A DNA stretch of 5,839 nt from Nitrospirota bacterium (GTDB taxonomy: Bacteria > Nitrospirota > Thermodesulfovibrionia > UBA6902). The number at the start of each line of letters is the position of its first letter. Positions within the stretch are counted from its first letter, which is position 1. The notes under the pieces are model-generated. The model was not told where the DNA came from, ran no database searches, and was given only the letters and a program-made list of their open reading frames with translations. This document shows, one piece after another, positions 1-5,839 of this stretch. The stretch covers positions 1-5,839 of the forward strand of contig WFVK01000233.1 in assembly GCA_015491705.1 (NCBI GenBank), given 5' to 3'. A program made the position numbers and the translations under genes.

Positions 1-2
1 GT

Positions 3-8
3 TATAAT
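3..8 (+). promoter_or_regulatory. Candidate sigma-70 -10 box (TATAAT)
   Basis: The hexamer TATAAT matches the sigma-70 -10 consensus exactly. Any -35 element would fall left of the window, so half of the promoter cannot be examined. If used, transcription would start near base 14-16 and give the 948-residue gene a leader of about 200 nt. A second -10-like hexamer, TATAAG at 100-105, has no convincing -35 at the right spacing. The region is AT-rich, so a chance match is quite possible. Confidence 0.25.
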
Positions 9-65
9 ATCAAATTTTTTTGAGCTTTTTCCCGAAGTGCTTAAATACGTTACTCTCACATATCT

Positions 66-88
66 GTAAAAGAGAAAAAATCTTTTAC
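66..88. repeat. Perfect 8-bp inverted repeat with 7-nt spacer
   Basis: GTAAAAGA (66-73) and TCTTTTAC (81-88) are exact reverse complements separated by an A-rich spacer (74-80). No T-run follows the second arm, so it does not read as an intrinsic terminator of an upstream gene. It could be a protein-binding operator, and would overlap the -35 region if the weak TATAAG at 100-105 were the -10 box. It could also be an AU-rich hairpin in the leader RNA. Confidence 0.4.
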
Positions 89-118
89 TATCAATAGATT
101 ATAAGCATACTGCTTCTG

Positions 119-154
119 TCCCGCGTGACAACGGGAAGGCTGTTGAAAGAGCCT
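119..154 (+). promoter_or_regulatory. Tandem pair of short hairpins in the 5' leader
   Basis: TCCCG (119-123) pairs with CGGGA (132-136). Immediately adjoining it, AGGCT (137-141) pairs with AGCCT (150-154). The two five-bp stems have eight-nt loops and no gap between them, so they could stack coaxially. I compared them by eye with the c-di-GMP-I, guanidine-II (mini-ykkC), preQ1 and fluoride riboswitch consensus features and found no match. Five-bp stems are short, so this is a possible structured leader, not an identified RNA class. Confidence 0.3.
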
Positions 155-176
155 CTATCAAAAATAATTCAGCAAA

Positions 177-207
177 TCCCCCTCTGAAAAAAGAGTGGGA
201 CAGGGAG
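177..207 (+). promoter_or_regulatory. Hairpin abutting the ribosome binding site of the surface-protein gene
   Basis: TCCC-C-CTCT (177-185) can pair with AGAG-T-GGGA (192-200), with one C/T mismatch and a six-nt GAAAAA loop. The Shine-Dalgarno AGGGAG lies at 202-207, one base past the stem and six bases before the ATG at 214. This supports the 214 start; a second ATG follows at 217. The TCCC arm could alternatively pair with CGGGA at 132-136, and the CTCT arm with AGAG at 148-151, which would open this hairpin. The site is strong, but any switching function is inference. Confidence 0.45.
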
Positions 208-213
208 ATATTT

Positions 214-3060
214 ATGATGGATAACAATTGTCTGAACGCCGGTCTTGCACCAAATTATTCTGTTAACAATATCCGTGGATACCGCTCTTTGCCATTCATC
301 GCCGTCTTTTTTGCTCTCCTGTTAATAATGACAGGCACAGGCCTGTGCCCCGAACCTCTGCATGCCGCAATTCAGCCCGGACAGTTCGTGGAAGTTACGC
401 AGTATGCAGGGATTGATTATTCCAATAAAAGGACCTTCGGCGTCTCCTGGGGCGACATGAACGGCGACGGCCTGCCCGACATCTGGATCGGCCACCACGC
501 CAGGAAACCGGTACTGTACCTCAACAACGGAGACGGCACGTTTACAGATTCCACAGCATTAGTTACATACAACAATGCTTCCGACATGCACGGAGCAGCC
601 TGGGCCGACTTTGACAATGACGGGGATCAGGACCTGTTCCAGATTGTCGGAGGGGGAGGTGCGAACCAGTTCTTCATTAACTATGACGGCGCCGCCATGC
701 AGGATGAATCGGGTGTATACAGCCTCAGATATCCCTTGGGAAGGGGGCGCACGCCGTTGTGGTTTGACTGGAACGGCGACGGATACCTTGATATTTTTCT
801 TTCAAACCTGAAGCGCCCTGACGGTCAGGCGCCCTCGGCGCTCTTTACACGACAGGACGTTTCATCGGACTGCCCTTTCCAAAACGACAATATCCCTGCA
901 GGGATTGACACAAGCATGGGGAGTGACCCCGCCTTTGCGCAGTTGACCCATCTGGGCAGCGGCAATGCCCCGGCCCTGGTGATATATTCAAATTCATCCC
1001 CTTCATACTCATCCCCCCATCGTGTCTATCAGTACGATTCCGTGCCGTTTACGGACATTACCGGCACACTCGGGCTCTCAACCGGCGCGGTAGAGGATGC
1101 GGCTGTTGCTGATTTCAACGGCGACCTGCTGAGCGATTTTTATTTTGCAAGGGCGTATACAAGCTCTGCCGTGATCAAATATGACTCCACAACCATCAGA
1201 GCTGGAATTCTTATGGTATCCGGGGGTTATGACAAAAGAATTTCCTTTACTGCCACAGCGGCGGACAATGTCACATTTAACATAGAATCATATCTGAGTT
1301 TAGACAAATTCGATATAACAGATATATACATTGGTGCAAATGGTATTAATCCACCTCCAGATGACACACCAAAGGATAAGACGTTTACATTTAGACTCTC
1401 CACTGCGGATGCGGAAGGAATGCCTGACACCACCGGTATCGGCTTTGGAGTATTTATATGGTATGACAGTCAGAACGCAAAATGGAAATTTTTGGTTCGG
1501 AGCAACAAGTGGCTTATGCTTCACCTTTCCATAACTGTGGATACTACCAATGCCGCGGCTACAATTTCGGATCCTAATTTAGACCCTGATACTGTCGGTT
1601 TCGATTTCGATAACCCTGAGGGGGCGGAAACCGACCGGATGTTTATTCAGAGAGCGGACGGGACGTTTCAGGAGGCTGCCGAAGTCGCCGGATTAGGCCC
1701 CACCCCGTGCCATTCTGTAGCGGCCGCAGACTTTGACAATGATATGGATGTGGATGTTTATCTTGTATGCCGTTCAATTGTTGAAAATTTTGATAATATT
1801 CTGTATGACAACTTCGGCGGTAACATATTCATGAAGGTCACCGGTCACGGAGCGGAAGGGAGCGCGACAGGCCTGGGTGAGAGCGTGGCGCTTGCGGACT
1901 ACAATGAAGACGGTTTTATGGATATACTTGTCACCAACGGAAAATTCTCCAGCACGATAACGGAAGGCCCTGACCAGCTTTTCATGAACACCGGTAACAG
2001 TAACCACTGGCTGGAGATTGACCTTGTGGGGGTTGTCTCAAACCGCGACGGCATCGGTGCAAGGGTGCTTGCCGCTACCCCTGACGGGAAAACGCAGTTG
2101 CGCGAACAGGACGGCGGCATCCATGCATATTCGCAGAACTACCAGCGCATTCACTTCGGCCTGGCACAAAATACACGGGTGGACCGCCTTACCATTCAGT
2201 GGCCGGGCGGCATTGAGCAGGAAATTTACAATATTGATGCAGATCAGGTTTATACCGCCGTCGAACTTGTCCCTGCAGCAGAGCCTTCGAGCGGCACTGT
2301 GCCTCTTACAGTAAACTTCTCAAGCAGTTCCGCTGATCTTTACAACCCTTCAACGTATGAATGGGACTTTGACAACGACGGCATTCCTGATTCAACGGAT
2401 CAGAGCCCTTCATATACTTATAACGATCCCGGCAAATATACCGTCAGCCTGACCCTCAGGGATTCAACCGGAAATGTTATCACAAAAGCAACGACAACGG
2501 ATTATGTCGAAGTGCTTATACCGCTCAACAACAATCCCCCCTCTGCCCCGCAGCTCATATACCCGTCTGAGGGGCAGAGCGGCCTGGGGACAACGGTTGA
2601 GTTTGTATGGGAGGCAAGCACCGACCCTGACGGGGATACGGTCAGCTACAGGCTGCAGATATGCAAGGGTAATGATTTCGCGACAGGCTGTGTGGATACA
2701 GGTAATGCATCACTGGCCGCAAAAGGAAGCCGGAGCATATTTTATGCAGGCACGGGCGCAGGAGTGCTGATATTCGGGATGGTCCTTGCCGGCAGTGCAG
2801 GGAACAGGAGGAAAACGGCCGTCCTGCTGATTGCAATGGTGACCGTCGCCGCGCTTTCAGTCTCATGCGGCACGGGCGGGGGCGGCACAGGAGACACCGC
2901 ACCGCCTCCCGGCGATACCATAATCACGCAGGAAGGCAACGAGGTTTCACAGACGGTATCCGGTCTGAGGACAGCGACCACATACTACTGGAAGGTGACC
3001 GCCCTTGACGGAAAGGGGGGCGTGACAGAGAGCGATGTAAGAAGCTTTACCACGGAGTAG
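214..3060 (+). CDS. Exported FG-GAP/VCBS-ASPIC/UnbV-PKD-Fn3 surface protein with an internal membrane hairpin
   Basis: This is a 948-residue modular extracellular protein. Residues 26-41 are hydrophobic and a signal-peptidase site is plausible near A51/A52; the 24-residue n-region is long. Six calcium-loop motifs of FG-GAP/VCBS beta-propeller type start at D81, D132, D185, D300, D506 and D562; those at D300 and D506 lack the usual glycine. An ASPIC/UnbV domain spans about 597-685 (GIGAR, then HFGLA, then WPGG), the combination seen in the CRTAC1-like family. A PKD domain spans about 687-767 (YEWDFDNDG, then GKYTVSLT). An Fn3-like domain covers 776-829 and resumes at 902-948 (VSGL, then TTYYWKV). 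The Fn3 halves are split by two hydrophobic segments and a lipobox-like C885. About 155 residues of lower-GC sequence interrupt the propeller at roughly 317-473. Adhesion or carbohydrate/matrix binding is the usual inference for such proteins; no catalytic site is visible and no recognised C-terminal sorting signal ends the chain. It stands alone on its strand and converges on a polysaccharide operon. Confidence 0.93.
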   Translation: MMDNNCLNAGLAPNYSVNNIRGYRSLPFIAVFFALLLIMTGTGLCPEPLHAAIQPGQFVEVTQYAGIDYSNKRTFGVSWGDMNGDGLPDIWIGHHARKPVLYLNNGDGTFTDSTALVTYNNASDMHGAAWADFDNDGDQDLFQIVGGGGANQFFINYDGAAMQDESGVYSLRYPLGRGRTPLWFDWNGDGYLDIFLSNLKRPDGQAPSALFTRQDVSSDCPFQNDNIPAGIDTSMGSDPAFAQLTHLGSGNAPALVIYSNSSPSYSSPHRVYQYDSVPFTDITGTLGLSTGAVEDAAVADFNGDLLSDFYFARAYTSSAVIKYDSTTIRAGILMVSGGYDKRISFTATAADNVTFNIESYLSLDKFDITDIYIGANGINPPPDDTPKDKTFTFRLSTADAEGMPDTTGIGFGVFIWYDSQNAKWKFLVRSNKWLMLHLSITVDTTNAAATISDPNLDPDTVGFDFDNPEGAETDRMFIQRADGTFQEAAEVAGLGPTPCHSVAAADFDNDMDVDVYLVCRSIVENFDNILYDNFGGNIFMKVTGHGAEGSATGLGESVALADYNEDGFMDILVTNGKFSSTITEGPDQLFMNTGNSNHWLEIDLVGVVSNRDGIGARVLAATPDGKTQLREQDGGIHAYSQNYQRIHFGLAQNTRVDRLTIQWPGGIEQEIYNIDADQVYTAVELVPAAEPSSGTVPLTVNFSSSSADLYNPSTYEWDFDNDGIPDSTDQSPSYTYNDPGKYTVSLTLRDSTGNVITKATTTDYVEVLIPLNNNPPSAPQLIYPSEGQSGLGTTVEFVWEASTDPDGDTVSYRLQICKGNDFATGCVDTGNASLAAKGSRSIFYAGTGAGVLIFGMVLAGSAGNRRKTAVLLIAMVTVAALSVSCGTGGGGTGDTAPPPGDTIITQEGNEVSQTVSGLRTATTYYWKVTALDGKGGVTESDVRSFTTE
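1162..1632 (+). other. Low-GC insert within the FG-GAP propeller of the surface protein
   Basis: Residues about 317-473 separate the fourth calcium-loop motif (D300-D308) from the strand MFIQRADGTFQEAAE. In ordinary VCBS blades that strand follows the calcium loop within roughly 10-15 residues. The insert is rich in alternating hydrophobic and Thr/Ser residues, suggesting a beta domain. It has an acidic proline patch (PPPDDTPKDK) and an aromatic stretch (FIWYDSQNAKWKF). Hand-counted GC over 1201-1560 is 152/360 (about 42 %), against about 60 % in sampled flanks (421-540, 2041-2100). I do not recognise the fold; a carbohydrate-binding-module-like or other beta-sandwich insert is only a guess. 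Confidence 0.55.
2707..2898 (+). other. Two-helix membrane hairpin and lipobox-like cysteine splitting the Fn3 domain
   Basis: Residues about 832-895 contain a first hydrophobic segment (about 842-861), a basic turn NRRK (864-867), and a second hydrophobic segment (868-884). The second segment ends LSVSC at C885, followed by GTGGGGTG and a Pro-rich linker. With the protein exported by its N-terminal signal, the positive turn would sit in the cytoplasm and both Fn3 halves in the periplasm, which fits the positive-inside rule. NRRK, hydrophobic core and Ser-Val-Ser-Cys together resemble an internal prolipoprotein signal, although serine at -3 is not the preferred residue. I infer membrane anchoring; cleavage is speculative. 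Confidence 0.6.
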
Positions 3061-3076
3061 GCATTATGGCAGGGGA

Positions 3077-4180
3077 TCAGGCAGCGACTTTTCTGCAGAC
3101 TGCAAGCGTCATATCGGCTATTTTTCCCCAGTTGTATTTCCCGTTAATGAGGTCAATCTGTTTTTTTCTCTCCGCGGCGGGCCACGGCCTGTTTATAAAT
3201 TCTCTTATCTTCTCCGCAAGGGATGTGACATTACCCGGCTCGAAAAATCTCTCCCTCTCAAGCTCCACATTCCTGTTGGCCGGTATATTGCTCGCTATAC
3301 ACGACAGCCCGTAGCTCATGGCCTCCAGCAGCGCTATCGGCAGTCCTTCATGATATGAGGGGAGGACAAACAGCCCCGCATGGCTGTACAGCTCCTGCAG
3401 GGGCTCGCCGGTTATAAACCCGGTCAGTACGATGTTGCCGTTGCTGCCGGCCTTTGCCTTCAGCGCCCTGCTGTATGCGTCTTCGTGGTCCGCATCGCCC
3501 GCGATTACGAGTTTCAGTTCCCTGAACGCGAGCCTGTTGAAGGCGCCTATCAAGTCATCAAATCCCTTTTCAGGGACGAACCTGCCGACAGCCAGTATAT
3601 AGCCCCCCTTGCGCAGGCCGTATTTTTTCAGGATATTTTGCGTATCCGGGGGGGCCGGCAGGTCCACCCCGTTGGGAATGACAACGCTGTCCCTGCCGTA
3701 TTTGCTCTTTATATCCGCTGCGATACTGCCTGATATGGCGATGACCTCATTTGCAAAAACAACGCCCATCCTCTCGCAGAACTTCAGAAATATCTTTGCC
3801 GCGGGAGGCCATTTCTTCCTGTTGTAATCAGGGCCGTGGTTTGTAATCACAACCTTCATGCCGAGAAGGCGGGCCAGTGGAACAAAAAGTGACGGGCCGA
3901 CCGCGTGAATATGCAGTATATCCGGCTTCATGGCGCGCGCCTTCAACACCCCCCTGAAGGTATGAACAATGGCCTCAAGAAATTTGTTCGCAGGACAGTC
4001 CAGCGGTATTACATGGACGCCTTTATAGTTGTAGGGCTCTGTGTCAACATACGGCTTTCTTGCAAAGACCGTAATATCGCACCCGCGGTCAGCCAGCCGG
4101 GGATACAACTGCCTGCAATGCGTCTCCACGCCCCCCTGTACCCCGGGGAAGCCGCGCGTGCCGACCACTGCTATCTTCAT
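3077..4180 (-). CDS. GT4-family glycosyltransferase (GT-B fold)
   Basis: This 367-residue protein has the usual length for a group 1/GT4 retaining glycosyltransferase. These enzymes transfer a sugar from a nucleotide-sugar donor to a lipid-linked glycan at the cytoplasmic face. The N-terminal Rossmann half opens with the glycine-rich GTRGFPGVQGG (7-17), resembling DUF1972-type rhamnosyl/glucosyltransferases. The linker carries IPNGVD (168-173). The donor-binding half starts AVGRFVPEKGFDDL (197-210), with R200 and K205 at the usual phosphate-contact positions. It contains the signature E278-GLPIALL-E286 (EX7E). No transmembrane segment is visible. The start is supported by the family-typical MKIAVVGTRG and by GGAGGG-like purines (4192-4198) about 11 nt upstream. 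It is the last gene visible in the - strand operon, 57 bp after the radical SAM gene. Donor and acceptor cannot be read from the sequence. Confidence 0.93.
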   Translation of the reverse strand: MKIAVVGTRGFPGVQGGVETHCRQLYPRLADRGCDITVFARKPYVDTEPYNYKGVHVIPLDCPANKFLEAIVHTFRGVLKARAMKPDILHIHAVGPSLFVPLARLLGMKVVITNHGPDYNRKKWPPAAKIFLKFCERMGVVFANEVIAISGSIAADIKSKYGRDSVVIPNGVDLPAPPDTQNILKKYGLRKGGYILAVGRFVPEKGFDDLIGAFNRLAFRELKLVIAGDADHEDAYSRALKAKAGSNGNIVLTGFITGEPLQELYSHAGLFVLPSYHEGLPIALLEAMSYGLSCIASNIPANRNVELERERFFEPGNVTSLAEKIREFINRPWPAAERKKQIDLINGKYNWGKIADMTLAVCRKVAA

Positions 4181-4191
4181 CTTTTTAAGAT

Positions 4192-4198
4192 CCCTCCC
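4192..4198 (-). promoter_or_regulatory. Ribosome binding site of the glycosyltransferase gene
   Basis: On the - strand, GGGAGGG ends 11 nt before the ATG at 4180. It is the only purine-rich Shine-Dalgarno candidate in the 57-bp gap and supports the chosen start. The spacing is slightly longer than the optimum. Confidence 0.55.
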
Positions 4199-4237
4199 GC
4201 CCCTTTAGCCATATTAAGGTTGATGCGGATAAAAGCG

Positions 4238-5290
4238 CTATACGCAGCATTCCTTGCCGCCGGGGAGGCATAAGACGGGTTTTTTCCTTAAAGTTACGCG
4301 CAGTTTGTTTCTTATGATCCAGAAAGCGGGTTTGTGAATATATTTCATTTTTTTAATCGCGGGCACTGCACTGCCGACCATCCAGCACTGCCTGTCGCAG
4401 TTTCTGACCAGCCTGCGTACATCTTCCGCTTTTTCACTGTTCCATATCTCATCAAAGGTCATATCTTTTATGTTCCCCATTGACACCTTTAGCTCCATGC
4501 CGTTACACGCAAGCACGTCCCCGTCAGGGTCGATAAAACACGACTCCATACCCATTTCACACGGCAGGAGCCTTTTGCCGCCGTATATATAATTCATCAG
4601 GCCGAAGTTGAAATATGCCCTGAACCATTTCTTCACGGAGTTTGACCTTAACATGTCCTCAATAAGCCTTGAAAATTCCCTGCATACCATTTCCCTGTCC
4701 TTAATACGGTTGTCCAGCTTGTGAAAATAATGGGAGTTGTGAAGCGTGGCCGTGGCAAATTCATAGTTAAGGGCGTTGGACAGTTCATAAAGCGGCAGCA
4801 GGTCCTTGCAATTCATATCCTGCACCGTCATGCCGAAGCCTATGTCCCTGATGCCCATCTTCCGGAGGATGAGCAGGGTCCTCAGCCCCCTGTCAAACCC
4901 GTGAGGGATTCCCCTGATGGTGTCATTGTTCCTCTGGAGACCCTCTATGCTGATTCTTATTCCAATATCAGGATATTTTCTGCACAGTTCCACGATCCTT
5001 TCCGTAAAAAAACCGTTGGTGCTTATCACTATCCGTTTTGTTTTCCGGCGTATCACGCCGATAATTTCATCGATATCACGCCTTATAAAGGGTTCGCCTC
5101 CGGTTATGTTGATAAATCTTAATCCTGAAGGTATCTTGTCAATATCCCCGACGGTTATCTCTTCCGAGGATTTTGTGGGATTGTGCCATACATTGCACAT
5201 ATTGCACTTTGCATTGCATCTGTACGTGAGGATAAGGCACATTTCCCTTGGATAAGGCAATGGTTTCATCATCTTATGTTCGACAGTCAT
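4238..5290 (-). CDS. Radical SAM protein with SPASM/twitch-like C-terminal domain
   Basis: This is a 350-residue cytosolic enzyme. The radical SAM core has the cluster motif C25-X3-C29-X2-C32 within YRCNAKCNMCNVW, which ligates the [4Fe-4S] that cleaves S-adenosylmethionine, and the SAM-contacting GGEP (64-67). The C-terminal part follows the SPASM pattern in reduced form: C244, C251, FIDPDGDVLAC ending at C262, then GNI (272-274), EIW (281-283), C298 and C302. The last cysteines of a full SPASM set are absent, so one auxiliary cluster (twitch-like) is more likely than two. The tail is basic and ends with C341, C348 and C349. ATG 5290 is the farthest upstream start possible because an in-frame TAA lies at 5312-5314. 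M7/M8 are alternatives, and none has a clear Shine-Dalgarno. It lies between a polysaccharide polymerase/ligase and a glycosyltransferase, so a sugar, lipid carrier or small peptide may be the substrate; this is unresolved. No precursor-peptide gene is visible nearby. Confidence 0.9.
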   Translation of the reverse strand: MTVEHKMMKPLPYPREMCLILTYRCNAKCNMCNVWHNPTKSSEEITVGDIDKIPSGLRFINITGGEPFIRRDIDEIIGVIRRKTKRIVISTNGFFTERIVELCRKYPDIGIRISIEGLQRNNDTIRGIPHGFDRGLRTLLILRKMGIRDIGFGMTVQDMNCKDLLPLYELSNALNYEFATATLHNSHYFHKLDNRIKDREMVCREFSRLIEDMLRSNSVKKWFRAYFNFGLMNYIYGGKRLLPCEMGMESCFIDPDGDVLACNGMELKVSMGNIKDMTFDEIWNSEKAEDVRRLVRNCDRQCWMVGSAVPAIKKMKYIHKPAFWIIRNKLRVTLRKKPVLCLPGGKECCV

Positions 5291-5319
5291 TGTTTTTATG
5301 CAGCCCCGGTGTTAAATTT

Positions 5320-5342
5320 AGCATAACATTTTCCTGGAAAAT
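5320..5342 (-). promoter_or_regulatory. Palindrome with adjacent extended -10-like sequence before the radical SAM gene
   Basis: ATTTTCC-T-GGAAAAT (5328-5342) is a perfect 7-bp inverted repeat around one central base. It starts just past the stop codon of the upstream gene and lies almost wholly in the 54-bp gap. On the - strand it abuts TGTTATGCT (5328-5320), which fits an extended -10 element (TGnTATnnT); transcription would start near 5313. No good -35 is evident. It could be an internal promoter with an overlapping operator, or chance in AT-rich DNA. Confidence 0.22.
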
Positions 5343-5344
5343 TT

Positions 5345-5839
5345 TTAAAATAATTTCTCCGGCGCGCCTCTGGAGTCTTTCCATAAAAATGCAGAACCTG
5401 CCGCCATCCCGCAAAGAGCAGAATATAAAACAATGACGGGGCTCTTCAGCGGGTTGCCGAAAGAAAAGATAATAACCATAATCATAAATATTGCAAGCCC
5501 TGTAAAAAACCCTTCCATATCATCAGGGAGCCTGCGCCGTATCAATATCAGAAAAAATATCATCCATGAAGCAAGCAATGCCAAGAAAGCCACTGTGCCG
5601 GCAATGCCCATCTCCGCGAGTATCTGGGGCCAGAACTGGTCAAGGCTTTTCCAACTGTCCAGAAAGTCCACCAGCTCCATCTCCTGATCAAAGTTGTACT
5701 CTTCATAGTAAGGCGAATGTGATATAACCGACACTATCCCGCCGAACATACCGGGACCCACACCCCATACCGGGTGGTCTCTCCATATCTCCATTGCCTT
5801 GCCCCTCGCATACTCCCTGTACGGGACACTGAATATATT
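5345..5839 (-). CDS. O-antigen ligase/polymerase family protein (Wzy_C), C-terminal part, 5'-truncated by the window edge
   Basis: The frame stays open from the right edge to the TAA at 5345-5347 (164 codons). An ATG at 5794 is internal: the codons before it read SVPYREYARGKA and continue the family pattern. These are integral inner-membrane enzymes that polymerise or ligate undecaprenyl-linked glycans at the periplasmic face. The periplasmic-loop hallmark is MEIWRDHPVWGVGPGMFGG. It is followed by an acidic loop and DQFWPQILAEMGIAGTVAFL, which corresponds to the conserved H/Q-x-x-L-x-E-x-G-x-x-G segment. Three hydrophobic segments follow: about TVAFLALLASWMIFFLILI, then GLAIFMIMVIIFSFG, then SPVIVLYSALCGMAAGSAF. 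It ends in a charged tail, DSRGAPEKLF. The missing N-terminal part should hold the remaining membrane spans. The sequence cannot tell polymerase from ligase. It is the first gene seen in the operon, 54 bp before the radical SAM gene. Confidence 0.85.
   Translation of the reverse strand, partial: NIFSVPYREYARGKAMEIWRDHPVWGVGPGMFGGIVSVISHSPYYEEYNFDQEMELVDFLDSWKSLDQFWPQILAEMGIAGTVAFLALLASWMIFFLILIRRRLPDDMEGFFTGLAIFMIMVIIFSFGNPLKSPVIVLYSALCGMAAGSAFLWKDSRGAPEKLF

Noticed and set aside
119..154. Known riboswitch (c-di-GMP-I, guanidine-II, preQ1 or fluoride) in the leader.
   Set aside because: The conserved loop and core sequences of these classes were not found; only short generic hairpins are present.
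1..213. Sigma-54 promoter (GG-N10-GC) upstream of the surface-protein gene, as might be expected for exosortase-type exopolysaccharide regulons.
   Set aside because: None of the GG dinucleotides I checked in the leader has GC at the required spacing.
3094..3104. TGCAG-A-CTGCA inverted repeat as a terminator between the convergent genes.
   Set aside because: A one-base loop cannot form a hairpin, there is no adjacent T-run, and it lies inside the glycosyltransferase coding sequence.
3066..3314. + strand ORFs of 70-120 codons within 3066-4273 and 4721-5436.
   Set aside because: They lie opposite the glycosyltransferase and radical SAM genes, whose frames carry complete family motifs. The translations are low in recognisable motifs and rich in residues typical of antisense shadows.
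4177..4212. An 11-codon - strand ORF (MAKGAGGILKR) whose TGA overlaps the glycosyltransferase ATG as ATGA, suggesting a leader or RiPP-like peptide beside the radical SAM gene.
   Set aside because: It has no Shine-Dalgarno, is very short, has no Cys/Ser/Thr or other typical modification target, and a short ORF ending at a start codon is common by chance.
5345..5794. Reading the right-edge gene as a complete 149-residue protein starting at ATG 5794.
   Set aside because: The frame stays open to base 5839 and the upstream codons continue the Wzy_C pattern. A complete family member also needs many more N-terminal membrane spans.

Overview
The window looks like bacterial, probably Gram-negative, chromosomal DNA of mixed base composition. 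Coding regions run from about 42 % GC in one insert to about 60 % elsewhere by hand count. A secreted FG-GAP/ASPIC/PKD/Fn3 protein with a lipobox-like cysteine, beside an O-antigen-ligase-type polymerase, suggests a diderm environmental lineage. My guess is Desulfobacterota- or Nitrospirota-like, with low confidence because there is no rRNA or other lineage marker.

Bases 1-213 are a non-coding leader with a consensus-like -10 box at its extreme left edge, an 8-bp perfect inverted repeat, a tandem pair of short hairpins, and a hairpin directly before the ribosome binding site. Bases 214-3060 (+) encode a 948-residue modular exported protein: signal peptide, six FG-GAP/VCBS calcium-loop motifs, ASPIC/UnbV domain, PKD domain, and a C-terminal Fn3-like domain. 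That Fn3 domain is interrupted by two hydrophobic segments ending in a lipobox-like cysteine and a glycine-rich linker.

Bases 3077-5839 lie on the - strand and read, in transcription order: the C-terminal part of an O-antigen ligase/polymerase (Wzy_C family, running off the right edge), a radical SAM protein with a SPASM/twitch-like C-terminus, and a GT4 glycosyltransferase. Gaps of 54 and 57 bp and a shared direction suggest one operon for building or modifying a surface polysaccharide. The two units converge with a gap of only 16 bp and no visible terminator.

The - strand genes plausibly cooperate: the glycosyltransferase extends a repeat unit, the polymerase/ligase joins or transfers chains, and the radical SAM enzyme makes an unidentified modification. 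The + strand gene is a separate surface protein whose link to the polysaccharide is only positional. The most unusual item is the membrane hairpin and lipoprotein-like signal buried inside the Fn3 domain. I found no mobile element, CRISPR array, tRNA or rRNA.
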